A stretch of 64,000 nucleotides of DNA, from the NCBI GenBank assembly GCA_018266295.1, contig JAFEAQ010000008.1, forward strand, positions 1-64,000, in the 5' to 3' direction. Below are positions 24,842-33,179 of this stretch, in pieces. The stretch's first letter is position 1, and the number at the start of each line of letters is the position of its first letter. Position numbers and translations under genes: made by a program. Under the pieces are notes generated by a model. The model was not told where the DNA came from, did not search any database, and saw only the letters and a program-made list of their open reading frames with translations. Source of the DNA: Bdellovibrionales bacterium. Its GTDB lineage: Bacteria > Bdellovibrionota > Bdellovibrionia > Bdellovibrionales > Bdellovibrionaceae.

Positions 24842-26539
24842 TTGAATTTTTCTGAGTTTAATCTAGATCCTGTCCTGAATTCCGCTATTGAAAAACTCGG
24901 TTACACTTCGTGCACTCCGATTCAAGAATTGTCGATTCCAGTTGCCTTAGAAGGCCGTGATGTCGCTGGTTTAGCTCAAACGGGCACCGGCAAAACGGCC
25001 GCCTTTTTGATTCCGATGATGGAAAGAATTCTGCGGGCTCGTCCTTTGCCTCCTGATGCGAGTGAGGAAACCAAAGCTCTCGTGGCTCAGCGTGCTTTTA
25101 CCGACTGGAAACCACAAAACTTCATTCTGATCTTGGTTCCGACGCGCGAATTGGCTGAGCAAGTTCAAGAAAACATTGAAAAACTGACTGAAGCTTCGGG
25201 CCTTCGCGGTTTTGCTATTTATGGTGGCACTGGTTACGACAAGCAAAAAGAGGCCCTCAAAAACGGCGTCGAGTTCATCGCTGCGACTCCGGGCCGATTG
25301 ATTGATTTGTACAAAGAACACCTCGTTGATTTGAAGCAAGTTCGCGGCATTATCTTTGATGAAGCCGATCGCATGTTTGATATGGGCTTCAAAGACGACA
25401 TGAAATACATCCTTCAGCGCGTTCCTAAAGAGCGCCAATTCTTGGTGTTCAGCGCGACTTTGAACTTCGATGTTTTGAATACCGCTTACCAATTCGGTGC
25501 AGATCCTGTTGAAGTCAACATTAGCCGTGACCAAGCAAAAGCTGAAAACGTGAAAGATGAAATTTTCCACGTCGGTCAGGATGAAAAGCCTCAGCACTTG
25601 TTGTCTTTGCTGAAGTTGCACAAACCTCGTCAGGCCGTGATCTTCACCAACTTCAAACTCAACGTTGATAAAATCACTCGCTTCTTGAATGACAACGGAG
25701 TGCCAGCAATGGCGATCTCGAGTTTGTTGACGCAAGCTCAGCGCACGAAAGTGATGCAGCAGTTTAAAGCCGAGAACGATCTCAATATCCTTGTGGCGAC
25801 AGACGTTGCGGCTCGTGGTTTGGATGTTCAAGGTGTCGATATGGTTGTGAACTTTGAATTGCCGATGGATGCAGAGTCTTACGTTCACCGTATCGGTCGT
25901 ACCGGCCGCGCCGGCACAACAGGGATTGCATTTAGCTTGGTGAGTGACCGTGATGTGGACTCACTCTCTCGTGTTGAGGAGTACCTCAAACACAAAGTGA
26001 CGGTGGGTTTCCTCGAAGACAAAGATTTAATTAAAGATTACAAACCGTTTGTTTGGTCTGATTCTGCTTATCGTTCTTTTGATCGCGAAGGCGGTGGAGA
26101 TCGTCCGAGCCGTCCACGCCGTGAAGGTGGTGGCGGTGATCGTCGCGGACCTCGTGGTGGTCAGCGCTCTAACGACCGTGGCCCACGCAGAGAAGGCCAA
26201 GGCCGCGGCGGAGATCGCGATCAACAACGCCGTGAGCACGGGCCTCGCCGGGAAGGCGGGGGCGATCGTGAGCATCGCAATGAAGGACGTGAGCCACGCA
26301 AAGAGGGTTCACACCAAAATCGCCCGCACCAAAAACGGGGACCTGAGCAACGTGGTTCTGAACAGCGCGGAGACCAACGCCGCAATCAACAGCACGGTAA
26401 GGGTCAACAGCATAGCGGACCAAGAAATCAGTCTCACGCAAATCGTGGACCTAAAAAACCACACACTTCACCACAAGTGGCGAAGCAAAAAACCATTGGC
26501 CAAAAAGTCAGCGGTTTCTTCAAAAAGCTTTTCAGTTAG
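24842..26539 (+). CDS. rhlE: DEAD-box RNA helicase with Arg/Gly-rich tail (RhlE-like)
   Basis: 565 residues. The helicase core (residues 1-390) shows the Q motif (TPIQELSIP), AQTGTGKTAAF, PTRELAEQ, DEADRMFDMGF, VFSATL, VATDVAARGLD and HRIGRTGRAG. From about 410 to 520 the chain is a low-complexity Arg/Gly/Glu-rich tail built on RREGGGDR-like repeats. It ends in a basic helix (KVSGFFKKLF). Such tails bind RNA and may drive condensates. The start is a TTG with GGAG seven bases upstream. It probably helps remodel structured RNA or assist RNA decay; which RNA is unknown. Confidence 0.92.
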   Translation: MNFSEFNLDPVLNSAIEKLGYTSCTPIQELSIPVALEGRDVAGLAQTGTGKTAAFLIPMMERILRARPLPPDASEETKALVAQRAFTDWKPQNFILILVPTRELAEQVQENIEKLTEASGLRGFAIYGGTGYDKQKEALKNGVEFIAATPGRLIDLYKEHLVDLKQVRGIIFDEADRMFDMGFKDDMKYILQRVPKERQFLVFSATLNFDVLNTAYQFGADPVEVNISRDQAKAENVKDEIFHVGQDEKPQHLLSLLKLHKPRQAVIFTNFKLNVDKITRFLNDNGVPAMAISSLLTQAQRTKVMQQFKAENDLNILVATDVAARGLDVQGVDMVVNFELPMDAESYVHRIGRTGRAGTTGIAFSLVSDRDVDSLSRVEEYLKHKVTVGFLEDKDLIKDYKPFVWSDSAYRSFDREGGGDRPSRPRREGGGGDRRGPRGGQRSNDRGPRREGQGRGGDRDQQRREHGPRREGGGDREHRNEGREPRKEGSHQNRPHQKRGPEQRGSEQRGDQRRNQQHGKGQQHSGPRNQSHANRGPKKPHTSPQVAKQKTIGQKVSGFFKKLFS

Positions 26540-26555
26540 TCTTTAGAGACAAATT

Positions 26556-27491
26556 TTAAATAGAATAAGGCACGATGAGTGCCTTATTTTTTATCGTCAG
26601 CTCGCCACCATACCCACTGAGGAACTTAAAGGCCTCAAGGCCCATCTGTGCCGCCGCAAGAGTGTTTGTAAAACACAGGCTTCCACGAACGATCTGTTGC
26701 TGAAAATGGGCAGCGTCTTTTGCCAAATTTCTGAAATTTGCATTTTGCTTTTGTAGCTCTACGGGATCCGTAAAGAGAGGGCCGATCACAGCATCTGAAA
26801 TACCCACGGCACCAAACAGCACGGCGGTTTCGAGCTGCAAAGCGGTCTCGCCAACGATAGCTTGGATGGTATACATGGGCTGATCCACGGCGCACACAAT
26901 GAGCTGAAGCGAGAAGCCTTTTAACATTCCAGTGAGTTGATCTGTGGATGACAGAAGTTCGTGGCGGGTGTGAAGTTCAAGGTCCGGTTGAATTTCAAGA
27001 AGTCGCTCTTTGAGCGCTTGAACCTTCGGCTTTCCCAAATCTTTTTTTGTAAAGTGCAGCTGGCGATTCAAATCCGGCTCATCGACAAGTCCCCCATCCA
27101 CAAGCACCAGCGAACGAATGCCGGCGCGAACAAGGTGTTCTGCAATCAGGCCGCCGGTTCCACCGCAGCCGATAATTCCCACGGGCTTCGATTGCATCTT
27201 TGCAAAGACCTCTTCCGCATTCTGTGTTTGGTAAGAAAGCCAGTGGAGGGTTCTGTGATGAGAGTCTTCTTTGAAATCCTGAACTTTAAAAATCAGTCTT
27301 TCCTTTAAAAGGAACTCCTGAAATTTCTGTGAAGGCAAAGTAGCAAAAGACTTTCCTGCAGCAACGATTTCCAAGCTCTGAACGACAGAATCCGATAGTT
27401 GCTGGAATGTCCATAGACGTGTGCCCTCGCGAAGTTCTGCGGGTGCATTTGCTGATAAATGAACTCGGAGTGTTTCAACAGGTCTAAACAT
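26556..27491 (-). CDS. E1/ThiF-family adenylating enzyme of a RiPP-like operon
   Basis: 311 residues. The C-terminal two thirds is the ThiF/E1 fold: VGIIGCGGTGG (103-114) for ATP, the acidic strand VLVDGG, NRQ at 142-144 and GKPKV at 153-157. The N-terminal hundred residues look like a small peptide-clamp domain as in MccB of microcin C synthesis, but this is a weak impression. MccB-type enzymes adenylate the C-terminal residue of a precursor peptide; other E1 homologues serve cyclodehydratases or sulfur carriers. No CxxC zinc site is seen. It is the last gene of the operon, overlapping the transporter by eight bases. Activation of the upstream 50-residue peptide is the leading guess. Confidence 0.75.
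   Translation of the reverse strand: MFRPVETLRVHLSANAPAELREGTRLWTFQQLSDSVVQSLEIVAAGKSFATLPSQKFQEFLLKERLIFKVQDFKEDSHHRTLHWLSYQTQNAEEVFAKMQSKPVGIIGCGGTGGLIAEHLVRAGIRSLVLVDGGLVDEPDLNRQLHFTKKDLGKPKVQALKERLLEIQPDLELHTRHELLSSTDQLTGMLKGFSLQLIVCAVDQPMYTIQAIVGETALQLETAVLFGAVGISDAVIGPLFTDPVELQKQNANFRNLAKDAAHFQQQIVRGSLCFTNTLAAAQMGLEAFKFLSGYGGELTIKNKALIVPYSI
26564..26588 (+). terminator. Intrinsic terminator of the helicase gene, nested in the next gene
   Basis: A perfect 10-bp stem (AATAAGGCAC with GTGCCTTATT) with a five-base loop and a T run on the plus strand. The stem also encodes the last residues of the convergent E1-like gene, whose stop is at 26556. Confidence 0.9.
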
Positions 27492-28716
27492 GAGAGATCT
27501 TTCCTGCTTTTTTGAAATAAACCCCGAGCAACACTAGGCAAAGCAAAGGTGGAATGCTCAAAAGAGACATCGCCTTCACGCCGAAGCCGTGATCCATAAA
27601 GTAGCCAAGTGCCATATAAGAGCAGGCGATACTAAGAGAGTTCACCAATGACTGAATGGAGATCAAACTGGCGCGAATATTCGACGGGACTTGTTGGTGC
27701 AAATAAGTATCCGTGAAAACAAACACCAAATTGGGAAAGCTCGCCAAGAAAATAAAAAGTCCGACATGAAGAGTAAGATTATAAGGCAGGGCATAGCCCA
27801 GCACGAGCAATGCAAAGAGCGACACACCACCAAGGATAATGTTCTTAAGCTCAAATCGCTTAAAGAACGATGTAAAAGTGTACCAGAACGAGTTCGCCAA
27901 GCTCGCTAGAGACATGATCAGGCCAATAGTTGCGACGTCCAATCCCTGAGCCTGGAAGTAAGATTGTGAAAAGATATAAAGGGGCGTCGCGCCGGCTTCG
28001 AAAAAACAAAGTGCGGCGATAAGTAACAGGAGGTATTTGCCGGTTGTCGAACTGAGATACTCCTTGATGCTGGCCGTGACTGAAGGGCGCTCTTCGTGAG
28101 AGTGCGATTCATGAGGTGTCTCTTGGAAGAAAAGAATGCAAAACCCGGCCAGGAAATAAGCGACGATGGCGGCGCCATAAGCATACGACCAGCCTTGCTG
28201 CTTTTCTAGGACACCGCCCAGCCAAATTGCAAAAGCCAGGGTCAAATTGCCGATGTTTCGAGACTTTGCCGACACCTGAAGATAGGTTGATTTGGCCTTT
28301 GAACCTTGAGTTTTAAGGTAATCATAGAGAAGGGCTGTGTTTGCACCGCTCGAGAAAGCCATGCCCAGGCCTTTCAATGCGAAAAGACCTGCAACAACGT
28401 AGAAATTTTTTGAAACAAGGACGCCGATAAAGCCGACAATCACCGTGGCTATGCCAACAAGAACACTCCATTTGCGGCGGTAGCGATCAGCGAACATTCC
28501 AGAGGGGAGCTCAAATAAAAGAATACTGCCAAAAAGGATGCTTTGGAAAAGACCGATTTGGGAATGATCAAAGCCTCTGCTTAGGAAAAAAAGGATAAAG
28601 ATTCCACGCGTGAAATCCATGCTCGAGAACGCTGCAAAGAGGTAATAGAGCCAGATATTTTTCGTGAAGGTGTCAGTCGTTGTCTTGGTCAAACTTTGTA
28701 CTCCGATGGTCTGCAT
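27484..28716 (-). CDS. MFS transporter of the RiPP-like operon
   Basis: 410 residues with about twelve hydrophobic segments and the loop motif FADRYRRKWS between helices 2 and 3, typical of drug/metabolite:proton antiporters. Within this operon it probably exports the finished peptide or protects the producer, as MFS pumps do in microcin clusters. A GAGAGG ribosome site precedes the ATG, thirteen bases after the previous stop. Substrate cannot be read from sequence. Confidence 0.82.
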   Translation of the reverse strand: MQTIGVQSLTKTTTDTFTKNIWLYYLFAAFSSMDFTRGIFILFFLSRGFDHSQIGLFQSILFGSILLFELPSGMFADRYRRKWSVLVGIATVIVGFIGVLVSKNFYVVAGLFALKGLGMAFSSGANTALLYDYLKTQGSKAKSTYLQVSAKSRNIGNLTLAFAIWLGGVLEKQQGWSYAYGAAIVAYFLAGFCILFFQETPHESHSHEERPSVTASIKEYLSSTTGKYLLLLIAALCFFEAGATPLYIFSQSYFQAQGLDVATIGLIMSLASLANSFWYTFTSFFKRFELKNIILGGVSLFALLVLGYALPYNLTLHVGLFIFLASFPNLVFVFTDTYLHQQVPSNIRASLISIQSLVNSLSIACSYMALGYFMDHGFGVKAMSLLSIPPLLCLVLLGVYFKKAGKISHV

Positions 28717-28728
28717 ACTAGCCTCTCA

Positions 28729-29916
28729 TTATTTTAGGAATTTGAGCAGGGGGTTTTCGCTCAGGGTCCTGTTTAAGCTCAAGGATGGAATTTTAAAAAG
28801 GGGAATAAACGATGCCGCATCTTCAAGAAGGTGGTCGCATAGATAAATGGCTCCGGCGTCATCGATTTCGGCTCTTTCCCAGGAATCATAAACACGTGCT
28901 AAAGACTTTAAGGTGGCTTTGTTGTCATAAATGCCGGGCTCTTTAATTAGAGAAAGATATCTAAAGTAGGGATGTGCTCCTAGGCCTCTACGAATAATAA
29001 ACTTCAAGTCATACTCTTGATAAGGTTGATAATAGTCATCAACGGCGAGTTCAACCTTGAAGCCTTTTGCAGTCAGTTTTTCCTGAACGGCCGTGCAGAT
29101 CTCTTTATTGGGATAGAAGGGATCGAAAGCAATTTTGATTGAGCAGGGCTCTATTTTTCCATTGCTCTCTGAAGGAAGCGTCCAGGAATCGTATTTGCCG
29201 AAATGGATGTGTTCAAAGGAGACTGAAGAGATAAGATTCTGAAGAGATTTTCTACTATCGAGAGAAGTTAAATCATAAAATCTGCGAGACATTTCAAATC
29301 CTGCAAAGAGCCCGGTTTCATGCCTTTGAACCGGCAAGCCTTGAAAGTCCAAATGGAGTGGCAAAGCTGTATCTGAAGTAATATCGATCTCTCCCAGAAG
29401 AAAGGCCTTCATATTGTCCTCGGGGCTTTGAATGTGACGAAGAAGAATTTCTTGCGGGCCTGGCACACTTCTTTGTTTGGAAAATAGAAACTGATCCTCA
29501 TTCTGTGAATCAAGTCGATAAGCTCCACTGGAGCCGCGAAGTTGGGATTGGGCTGGCGTCAGGAAGGGCATCTTTAGTATCTCAGAAAAGAAACTATTCT
29601 TCTTTTTTAAGAAAAAGCGAATTTTATCGTCTTTGCATTCCATCATTTTGAGGTCTTTAAAGAGGAGTTGCCTCAGCAAAGGTTTCTCAGCAAAGAGATG
29701 CTTAAAACCCAAAAGAAAATCGCTGCCAGTGACGGGGCTACCATCATCCCATTGCATCGTGCTTGGTAAACGGCATTCGTAGGTGAGTGAGTTCACTTCT
29801 GTGATCTCACTCTCTGCCAGGGCTGAATGACTCAAACTAAAAAATTGAATGCCGCTGTAGTCTGTCGACTGCGACAACGATTTTTTTAATGGAAGAGAGT
29901 CAATCGCGAGTTTCAT
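28729..29916 (-). CDS. Peptide-binding-protein homologue without signal peptide
   Basis: 395 residues that match the family 5 solute-binding fold of oligopeptide/nickel ABC transporters. YECRLPSTMQWDDGSPVTGSD gives the characteristic W.DGxPVt.sDf signature, followed by QSQLRGSSGAYRL and an IDITSD segment. It is shorter than usual (about 500-550) and has no signal peptide or lipobox, so it should stay in the cytoplasm. No ABC permease or ATPase is nearby. A role as a peptide-holding or substrate-presenting partner of the modifying enzymes is my inference. The gene starts two bases after the cupin stop. Confidence 0.72.
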   Translation of the reverse strand: MKLAIDSLPLKKSLSQSTDYSGIQFFSLSHSALAESEITEVNSLTYECRLPSTMQWDDGSPVTGSDFLLGFKHLFAEKPLLRQLLFKDLKMMECKDDKIRFFLKKKNSFFSEILKMPFLTPAQSQLRGSSGAYRLDSQNEDQFLFSKQRSVPGPQEILLRHIQSPEDNMKAFLLGEIDITSDTALPLHLDFQGLPVQRHETGLFAGFEMSRRFYDLTSLDSRKSLQNLISSVSFEHIHFGKYDSWTLPSESNGKIEPCSIKIAFDPFYPNKEICTAVQEKLTAKGFKVELAVDDYYQPYQEYDLKFIIRRGLGAHPYFRYLSLIKEPGIYDNKATLKSLARVYDSWERAEIDDAGAIYLCDHLLEDAASFIPLFKIPSLSLNRTLSENPLLKFLK

Positions 29917-29918
29917 GA

Positions 29919-30869
29919 CTAGTTGGCCTTTGGCAGGCGGTTCAGGATATGATCATGCTTTGTGTGCATTTGTTGAATGTACTTTAAGAACGCCTTTTCG
30001 TTATCGACGTAACGGCAACTCTCCAGGGAGTCTTCACAATAGGCGAATTCACTATTGAGAATTTCTTGGCTTAGTTTTTCTAGTTTCACCAGCGGTGTCA
30101 GAATACGTCCACGAATCTGTTGTTCGAAGGGAAGATAGTTATTAGGTGATACAAAATTGCAAGAAAGGGCAATCGACTCATCATGATTGATCACATGATG
30201 CCACCAACCAGAAGGCATGAACAAAGTATCGCCTTCTTCAATTTTGGCTTCATAGACGGAAACGCCCTTTGCGATGAGATTCTCGACGATAGTGTCATTA
30301 AAGACATCAAGGCCATTGGTAATTCCAGGAGTGTCTCCGGGAATAAGACGAACTGTCTTAGAACCACGAATACAAGTCAGCCACGTCGATACGAAAAATG
30401 AGTCCGTATGAAGCGGGCTTTGCGAATACGCGTGACCGATGAAAAGAGACATCCAGTCGTACTGCATAATGGGCTGAATTTTATCAATCAGGTTGTTTTG
30501 AAAGAACTCCGGAATAACGATGTCTTGCGTGAGGCTCGAGAAGCTCTTGGCAAAGTGCCAGCCCGCCGCATACATGGGCTCACCTGTTGGCGGAGCGGTT
30601 CTCAAGGACTTAACATAGTCGACATACTCTTTCATATTTATGCGAGTTTTGTCTTTGTACTTCTGGTGAGCATTTGATTGGTAGTAACTCACAGGAAGCT
30701 CGGCAGAGCCGTAAGTTTCACTGAAGTAATCAAGGCTCCATTTTGAAAATGCCGGCCACTCTTTGCAGAGGCCTTTTAAGAGGGCAGGTCTATTTTCAGC
30801 AATGTATTTGCTGCGAAAGAGATTTTCTGTTTGAGATTTATTGAGGGAATCAACAGAGATGAGGTTCAT
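29919..30869 (-). CDS. JmjC/cupin-8 family Fe(II)/2-oxoglutarate oxygenase
   Basis: 316 residues resembling factor-inhibiting-HIF and related protein hydroxylases. The metal ligands are visible as HTD (154-156) and the second histidine in PSGWWHHV (about 224), with IRGSKTVRLIPG on the cofactor strand. It is the first enzyme gene after the precursor-like peptide, so side-chain hydroxylation of that peptide is the obvious hypothesis. GGAG lies five bases before the ATG, just beyond an attenuator hairpin. Similar proteins also modify ribosomal proteins, so a role outside the operon is possible. Confidence 0.82.
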   Translation of the reverse strand: MNLISVDSLNKSQTENLFRSKYIAENRPALLKGLCKEWPAFSKWSLDYFSETYGSAELPVSYYQSNAHQKYKDKTRINMKEYVDYVKSLRTAPPTGEPMYAAGWHFAKSFSSLTQDIVIPEFFQNNLIDKIQPIMQYDWMSLFIGHAYSQSPLHTDSFFVSTWLTCIRGSKTVRLIPGDTPGITNGLDVFNDTIVENLIAKGVSVYEAKIEEGDTLFMPSGWWHHVINHDESIALSCNFVSPNNYLPFEQQIRGRILTPLVKLEKLSQEILNSEFAYCEDSLESCRYVDNEKAFLKYIQQMHTKHDHILNRLPKAN

Positions 30870-30878
30870 AACGACTCC

Positions 30879-30910
30879 AAAAAAGAGGCCCCTGGGATTT
30901 CCAGAGGCCT
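30879..30910 (-). terminator. Attenuator/terminator between precursor peptide and enzymes
   Basis: AGGCCTCTGG pairs with CCAGGGGCCT (one wobble, five-base loop) and six T follow on the minus strand. It lies between the peptide stop (30917) and the cupin start (30869). Partial read-through would give much more peptide mRNA than enzyme mRNA. Confidence 0.85.
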
Positions 30911-30916
30911 TTGGGA

Positions 30917-31069
30917 TTAGCAGCGACGGCCGCCCATTTCCATACCTACGAAATCAGACGTGTTTGTGAGGATGATTGAGAAATCATCTGGCTCATTCGT
31001 GACGTTGAAGATTTCAGTAGAAAACTCGATTTCTTCTTGGATCGGTTGTTGTTCGTTAGTGATTTCCAT
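30917..31069 (-). CDS. RiPP precursor-like peptide, 50 residues
   Basis: An ATG at 31069 with a strong TAGGAGGT site four bases away. The peptide has an acidic, leader-like part (many Glu, Asp, Asn, Gln; about residues 1-40) and a short distinct end, VGMEMGGRRC, with a single terminal cysteine. This leader/core contrast, the strong ribosome site, the following attenuator and the modification genes behind it all point to a ribosomally made, modified peptide. The MEMGGRRC end is the likely core; the E1-like enzyme may act on its carboxyl end. I know no named peptide with this end, so the product is unassigned. Confidence 0.72.
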   Translation of the reverse strand: MEITNEQQPIQEEIEFSTEIFNVTNEPDDFSIILTNTSDFVGMEMGGRRC

Positions 31070-31101
31070 AGAACCTCCTAAGGTTTGTGCCAGCCCTCTA
31101 T

Positions 31102-31118
31102 CGCAAGAGAGGTGCCAC
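31102..31118 (-). promoter_or_regulatory. Sigma-54-type promoter of the RiPP-like operon
   Basis: On the minus strand TGGCAC, then CTCTC, then TTGC. The invariant GG and GC are exactly ten bases apart, as sigma-54 requires. The predicted start lies about 25 bases before the peptide ATG. The core TGGCACCTC is shared with the promoter at 42287-42304. Confidence 0.7.
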
Positions 31119-31208
31119 GAATTTGGAGGTTTTAAATGGCTTTAATTCGATTTGAAGGCTCTTGCCAGTCTGAATTCTGAATTTTAGGACTCAGTTTTAA
31201 GAAAAAGC

Positions 31209-31838
31209 CTATTTTAACAGCTTAGCTGCCGCTTCGTTTTGAATAGAGTTGGCGATGTCGAGGGGGATTTTCCCTTCGTTATTTTTAAGCGCTTTGTCGG
31301 CTCCGGCATTCAACAAAATCTGCAGGGTCTTTTCACTGCCGTAGCGAGCCGCCTCGTGCAGCGGGGCTTCGCCTTTTTGATTTTTCTGATTGATCTGCTC
31401 CGGAGCTTTCTTGGTCAGAAGCTCTAAGGTTTTAGTCGCATTCGTCGAAGCGGCGATGAACATTAGAGTGTTCTTATTCTCACCGCCAAGGACGTCGGTC
31501 TTGGCGCCGGCATTGATAAGGCTCGCGGCGATTTGATCGTGATCATTTCCCAGGGCCATCGCGAGAGCGGTATCGCCATTCTCATTTTTAAGCTCGAGAT
31601 TTACTTTTTGCGACAGAAGATAGTCCACAGCCTTTCGCTGGCCATTCGCCACGGCTTGCATCAGGGGTGTCAGCCCATGTGAATTCTGGGTGTTCAAGTC
31701 GCCCTTAGAGGTCTTAAATTTCTTCAGAGTCACGACGTTCCCCACAGCAGCTGCTTCAAGAGCTTGCTCGGGAGTGACTTTGCTGCCTGCATAGGCGGAA
31801 ACAGAGAGGATTACAGAGAAGATGATTTTTGCGAGCAT
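31209..31838 (-). CDS. Secreted ankyrin-repeat protein
   Basis: 209 residues with a signal peptide (MLAKIIFSVILSVSAYA), then about five ankyrin repeats (NSHGLTPLMQAVANG, NENGDTALAMALGN, NKNTLMFIAAS, NQKGEAPLHEAARYG, NNEGKIPLDIANS). These are periplasmic or exported protein-binding scaffolds. I chose the ATG at 31838 with AAGGA seven bases upstream; the open frame back to 31859 is unlikely. It follows the VWA lipoprotein gene after a hairpin and may be partly co-transcribed with the Agl/Glt-like operon. Confidence 0.85.
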   Translation of the reverse strand: MLAKIIFSVILSVSAYAGSKVTPEQALEAAAVGNVVTLKKFKTSKGDLNTQNSHGLTPLMQAVANGQRKAVDYLLSQKVNLELKNENGDTALAMALGNDHDQIAASLINAGAKTDVLGGENKNTLMFIAASTNATKTLELLTKKAPEQINQKNQKGEAPLHEAARYGSEKTLQILLNAGADKALKNNEGKIPLDIANSIQNEAAAKLLK

Positions 31839-31868
31839 GAGGCCATCCTTGTGATGCATTCAAAGAAC

Positions 31869-31892
31869 AACGGCCCCATCTTTGGAGCCGTT
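31869..31892 (-). terminator. Hairpin at the end of the Agl/Glt-like operon
   Basis: AACGGCTCC pairs with GGGGCCGTT (one wobble, six-base loop) on the minus strand, followed by GTTCTTTG, a poor T run. A leaky terminator between the VWA and ankyrin genes is likely. Confidence 0.6.
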
Positions 31893-31901
31893 TGATAATT
31901 A

Positions 31902-33179
31902 CTAATTTAGGATAGCAGCTTTTAGGTCGACTGCGAAGCGTGCTCCGTCTTTATACTGATAATTAACATCACCAGAAAGGCGAACTGAGTTTTGATCCGG
32001 GTTGTACAACCATCCGCCTTTACCTTGCGGGATGATTTGGCCTTTGCCTGCGGCCAACTCCTCTGGAGTGCCGTAACGAACGCGAAGTTGAATCACGCCG
32101 TTTTCAACAACCGGCACACCGCGAGTGAGGAAGATCTCTTTAGCCATCGTTCTCACTTTAATATCAGCACCGATATTTGCCAAATCTGTACCGAAGTTAC
32201 GGCTGATGATGCTCATGATGTACTTGTTTTTAATTTGGTCGTCGTTCGTGAGATCCGCACTTCTGTTAGCGCTTGCGATCAATTGCTCTAAACGTGTTGG
32301 ACCGAAACCTGTTTGGCAACCAGGTTCGCTTTTATTCGTGATGCGCACTGGAGTTTTCTTCTTCATATCAAAACACTCAGAGTGATACTTTGGCAAAATA
32401 CGAAGACCGTAATCCTTGTATTGATCTGAGTCTTTTGCGTTCACAAGAACGCCATAAACCGAGTACTTGTCTTTACGACCACCTTTGAAATCCAACAGGC
32501 GACGATCCACTTCATCCGGAGTGATGCTGGCGCTGCCATCATCTGCATCCGTCAAGAAGATCACAACAAGCTGAGCATCAGGACGGAAGAATCCGTCATT
32601 CACTTGGCCGTTGCCGGATTTATCAAGAGCTGCGAGAAGTGGAGAGAAGAACTCTTCATTCTCAGGACCGCCCTCAGCAAAAGGAGCCACACCGATGTCC
32701 AAAGTCGAGGCCATCAAGTCTTTTTCAGTGCGAGTGACGAAACGCTTATTGAAAGACTGATTTTTGCCGTCTTTGATAAAGCGCAATTCGCCGATACCGT
32801 ATTGGTCTTTTTTAGTTGTAATAAAACGCTCAGAGCTGTCCCACGTAGAAACCACACCGATATGGTAATCGATCATTTTGTTACGAACGATGCCGTCAGA
32901 GAATTTGTCCATGTTACGCACAAGGTTCGCCTGCGCGGTTTTCATACTGTCTGAATTGTCTGTAACGAACAAAATATCAACCTGTGGATTGAAGTCGAGC
33001 TGGCTATTGCCACCATCTTCAGTGATCCAACCGGCTTTTTGTTCCGCAACGCGGGAATAGGTCGGTGGAGTTGGTTGAACAATCGGTTGTTGTGCTGACA
33101 TGGAAGCCGTTTCGGGGCTGCAAGCCGCAAACAATGAAGTTGCTAGGATAAGGCTGCCGATTTTAAATGAAGTTCTCAC
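31902..33179 (-). CDS. VWA-domain lipoprotein of the Agl/Glt-like operon
   Basis: About 425 residues. The GTG at 33179 overlaps the previous stop and has GGAGG five bases upstream; it leads into a lipobox (TSLFAAC). A von Willebrand A domain follows with the MIDAS DNSDS motif near residue 80 (FVTDNSDSMK) and VIFLTDADDGSAS further on. A cysteine-containing part and a beta-rich tail complete it. VWA domains bind proteins through a metal ion. As a lipid-anchored member of a surface machine operon it may contact the outer-membrane parts. A second lipoprotein of similar design is at 56045-57109. Confidence 0.8.
   Translation of the reverse strand: MRTSFKIGSLILATSLFAACSPETASMSAQQPIVQPTPPTYSRVAEQKAGWITEDGGNSQLDFNPQVDILFVTDNSDSMKTAQANLVRNMDKFSDGIVRNKMIDYHIGVVSTWDSSERFITTKKDQYGIGELRFIKDGKNQSFNKRFVTRTEKDLMASTLDIGVAPFAEGGPENEEFFSPLLAALDKSGNGQVNDGFFRPDAQLVVIFLTDADDGSASITPDEVDRRLLDFKGGRKDKYSVYGVLVNAKDSDQYKDYGLRILPKYHSECFDMKKKTPVRITNKSEPGCQTGFGPTRLEQLIASANRSADLTNDDQIKNKYIMSIISRNFGTDLANIGADIKVRTMAKEIFLTRGVPVVENGVIQLRVRYGTPEELAAGKGQIIPQGKGGWLYNPDQNSVRLSGDVNYQYKDGARFAVDLKAAILN

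Noticed and set aside
26049-26546. Alternative-frame open frame of 165 codons within the helicase gene
   Set aside because: Caused by the repetitive Arg/Gly codons; the helicase frame continues through it to a normal end.
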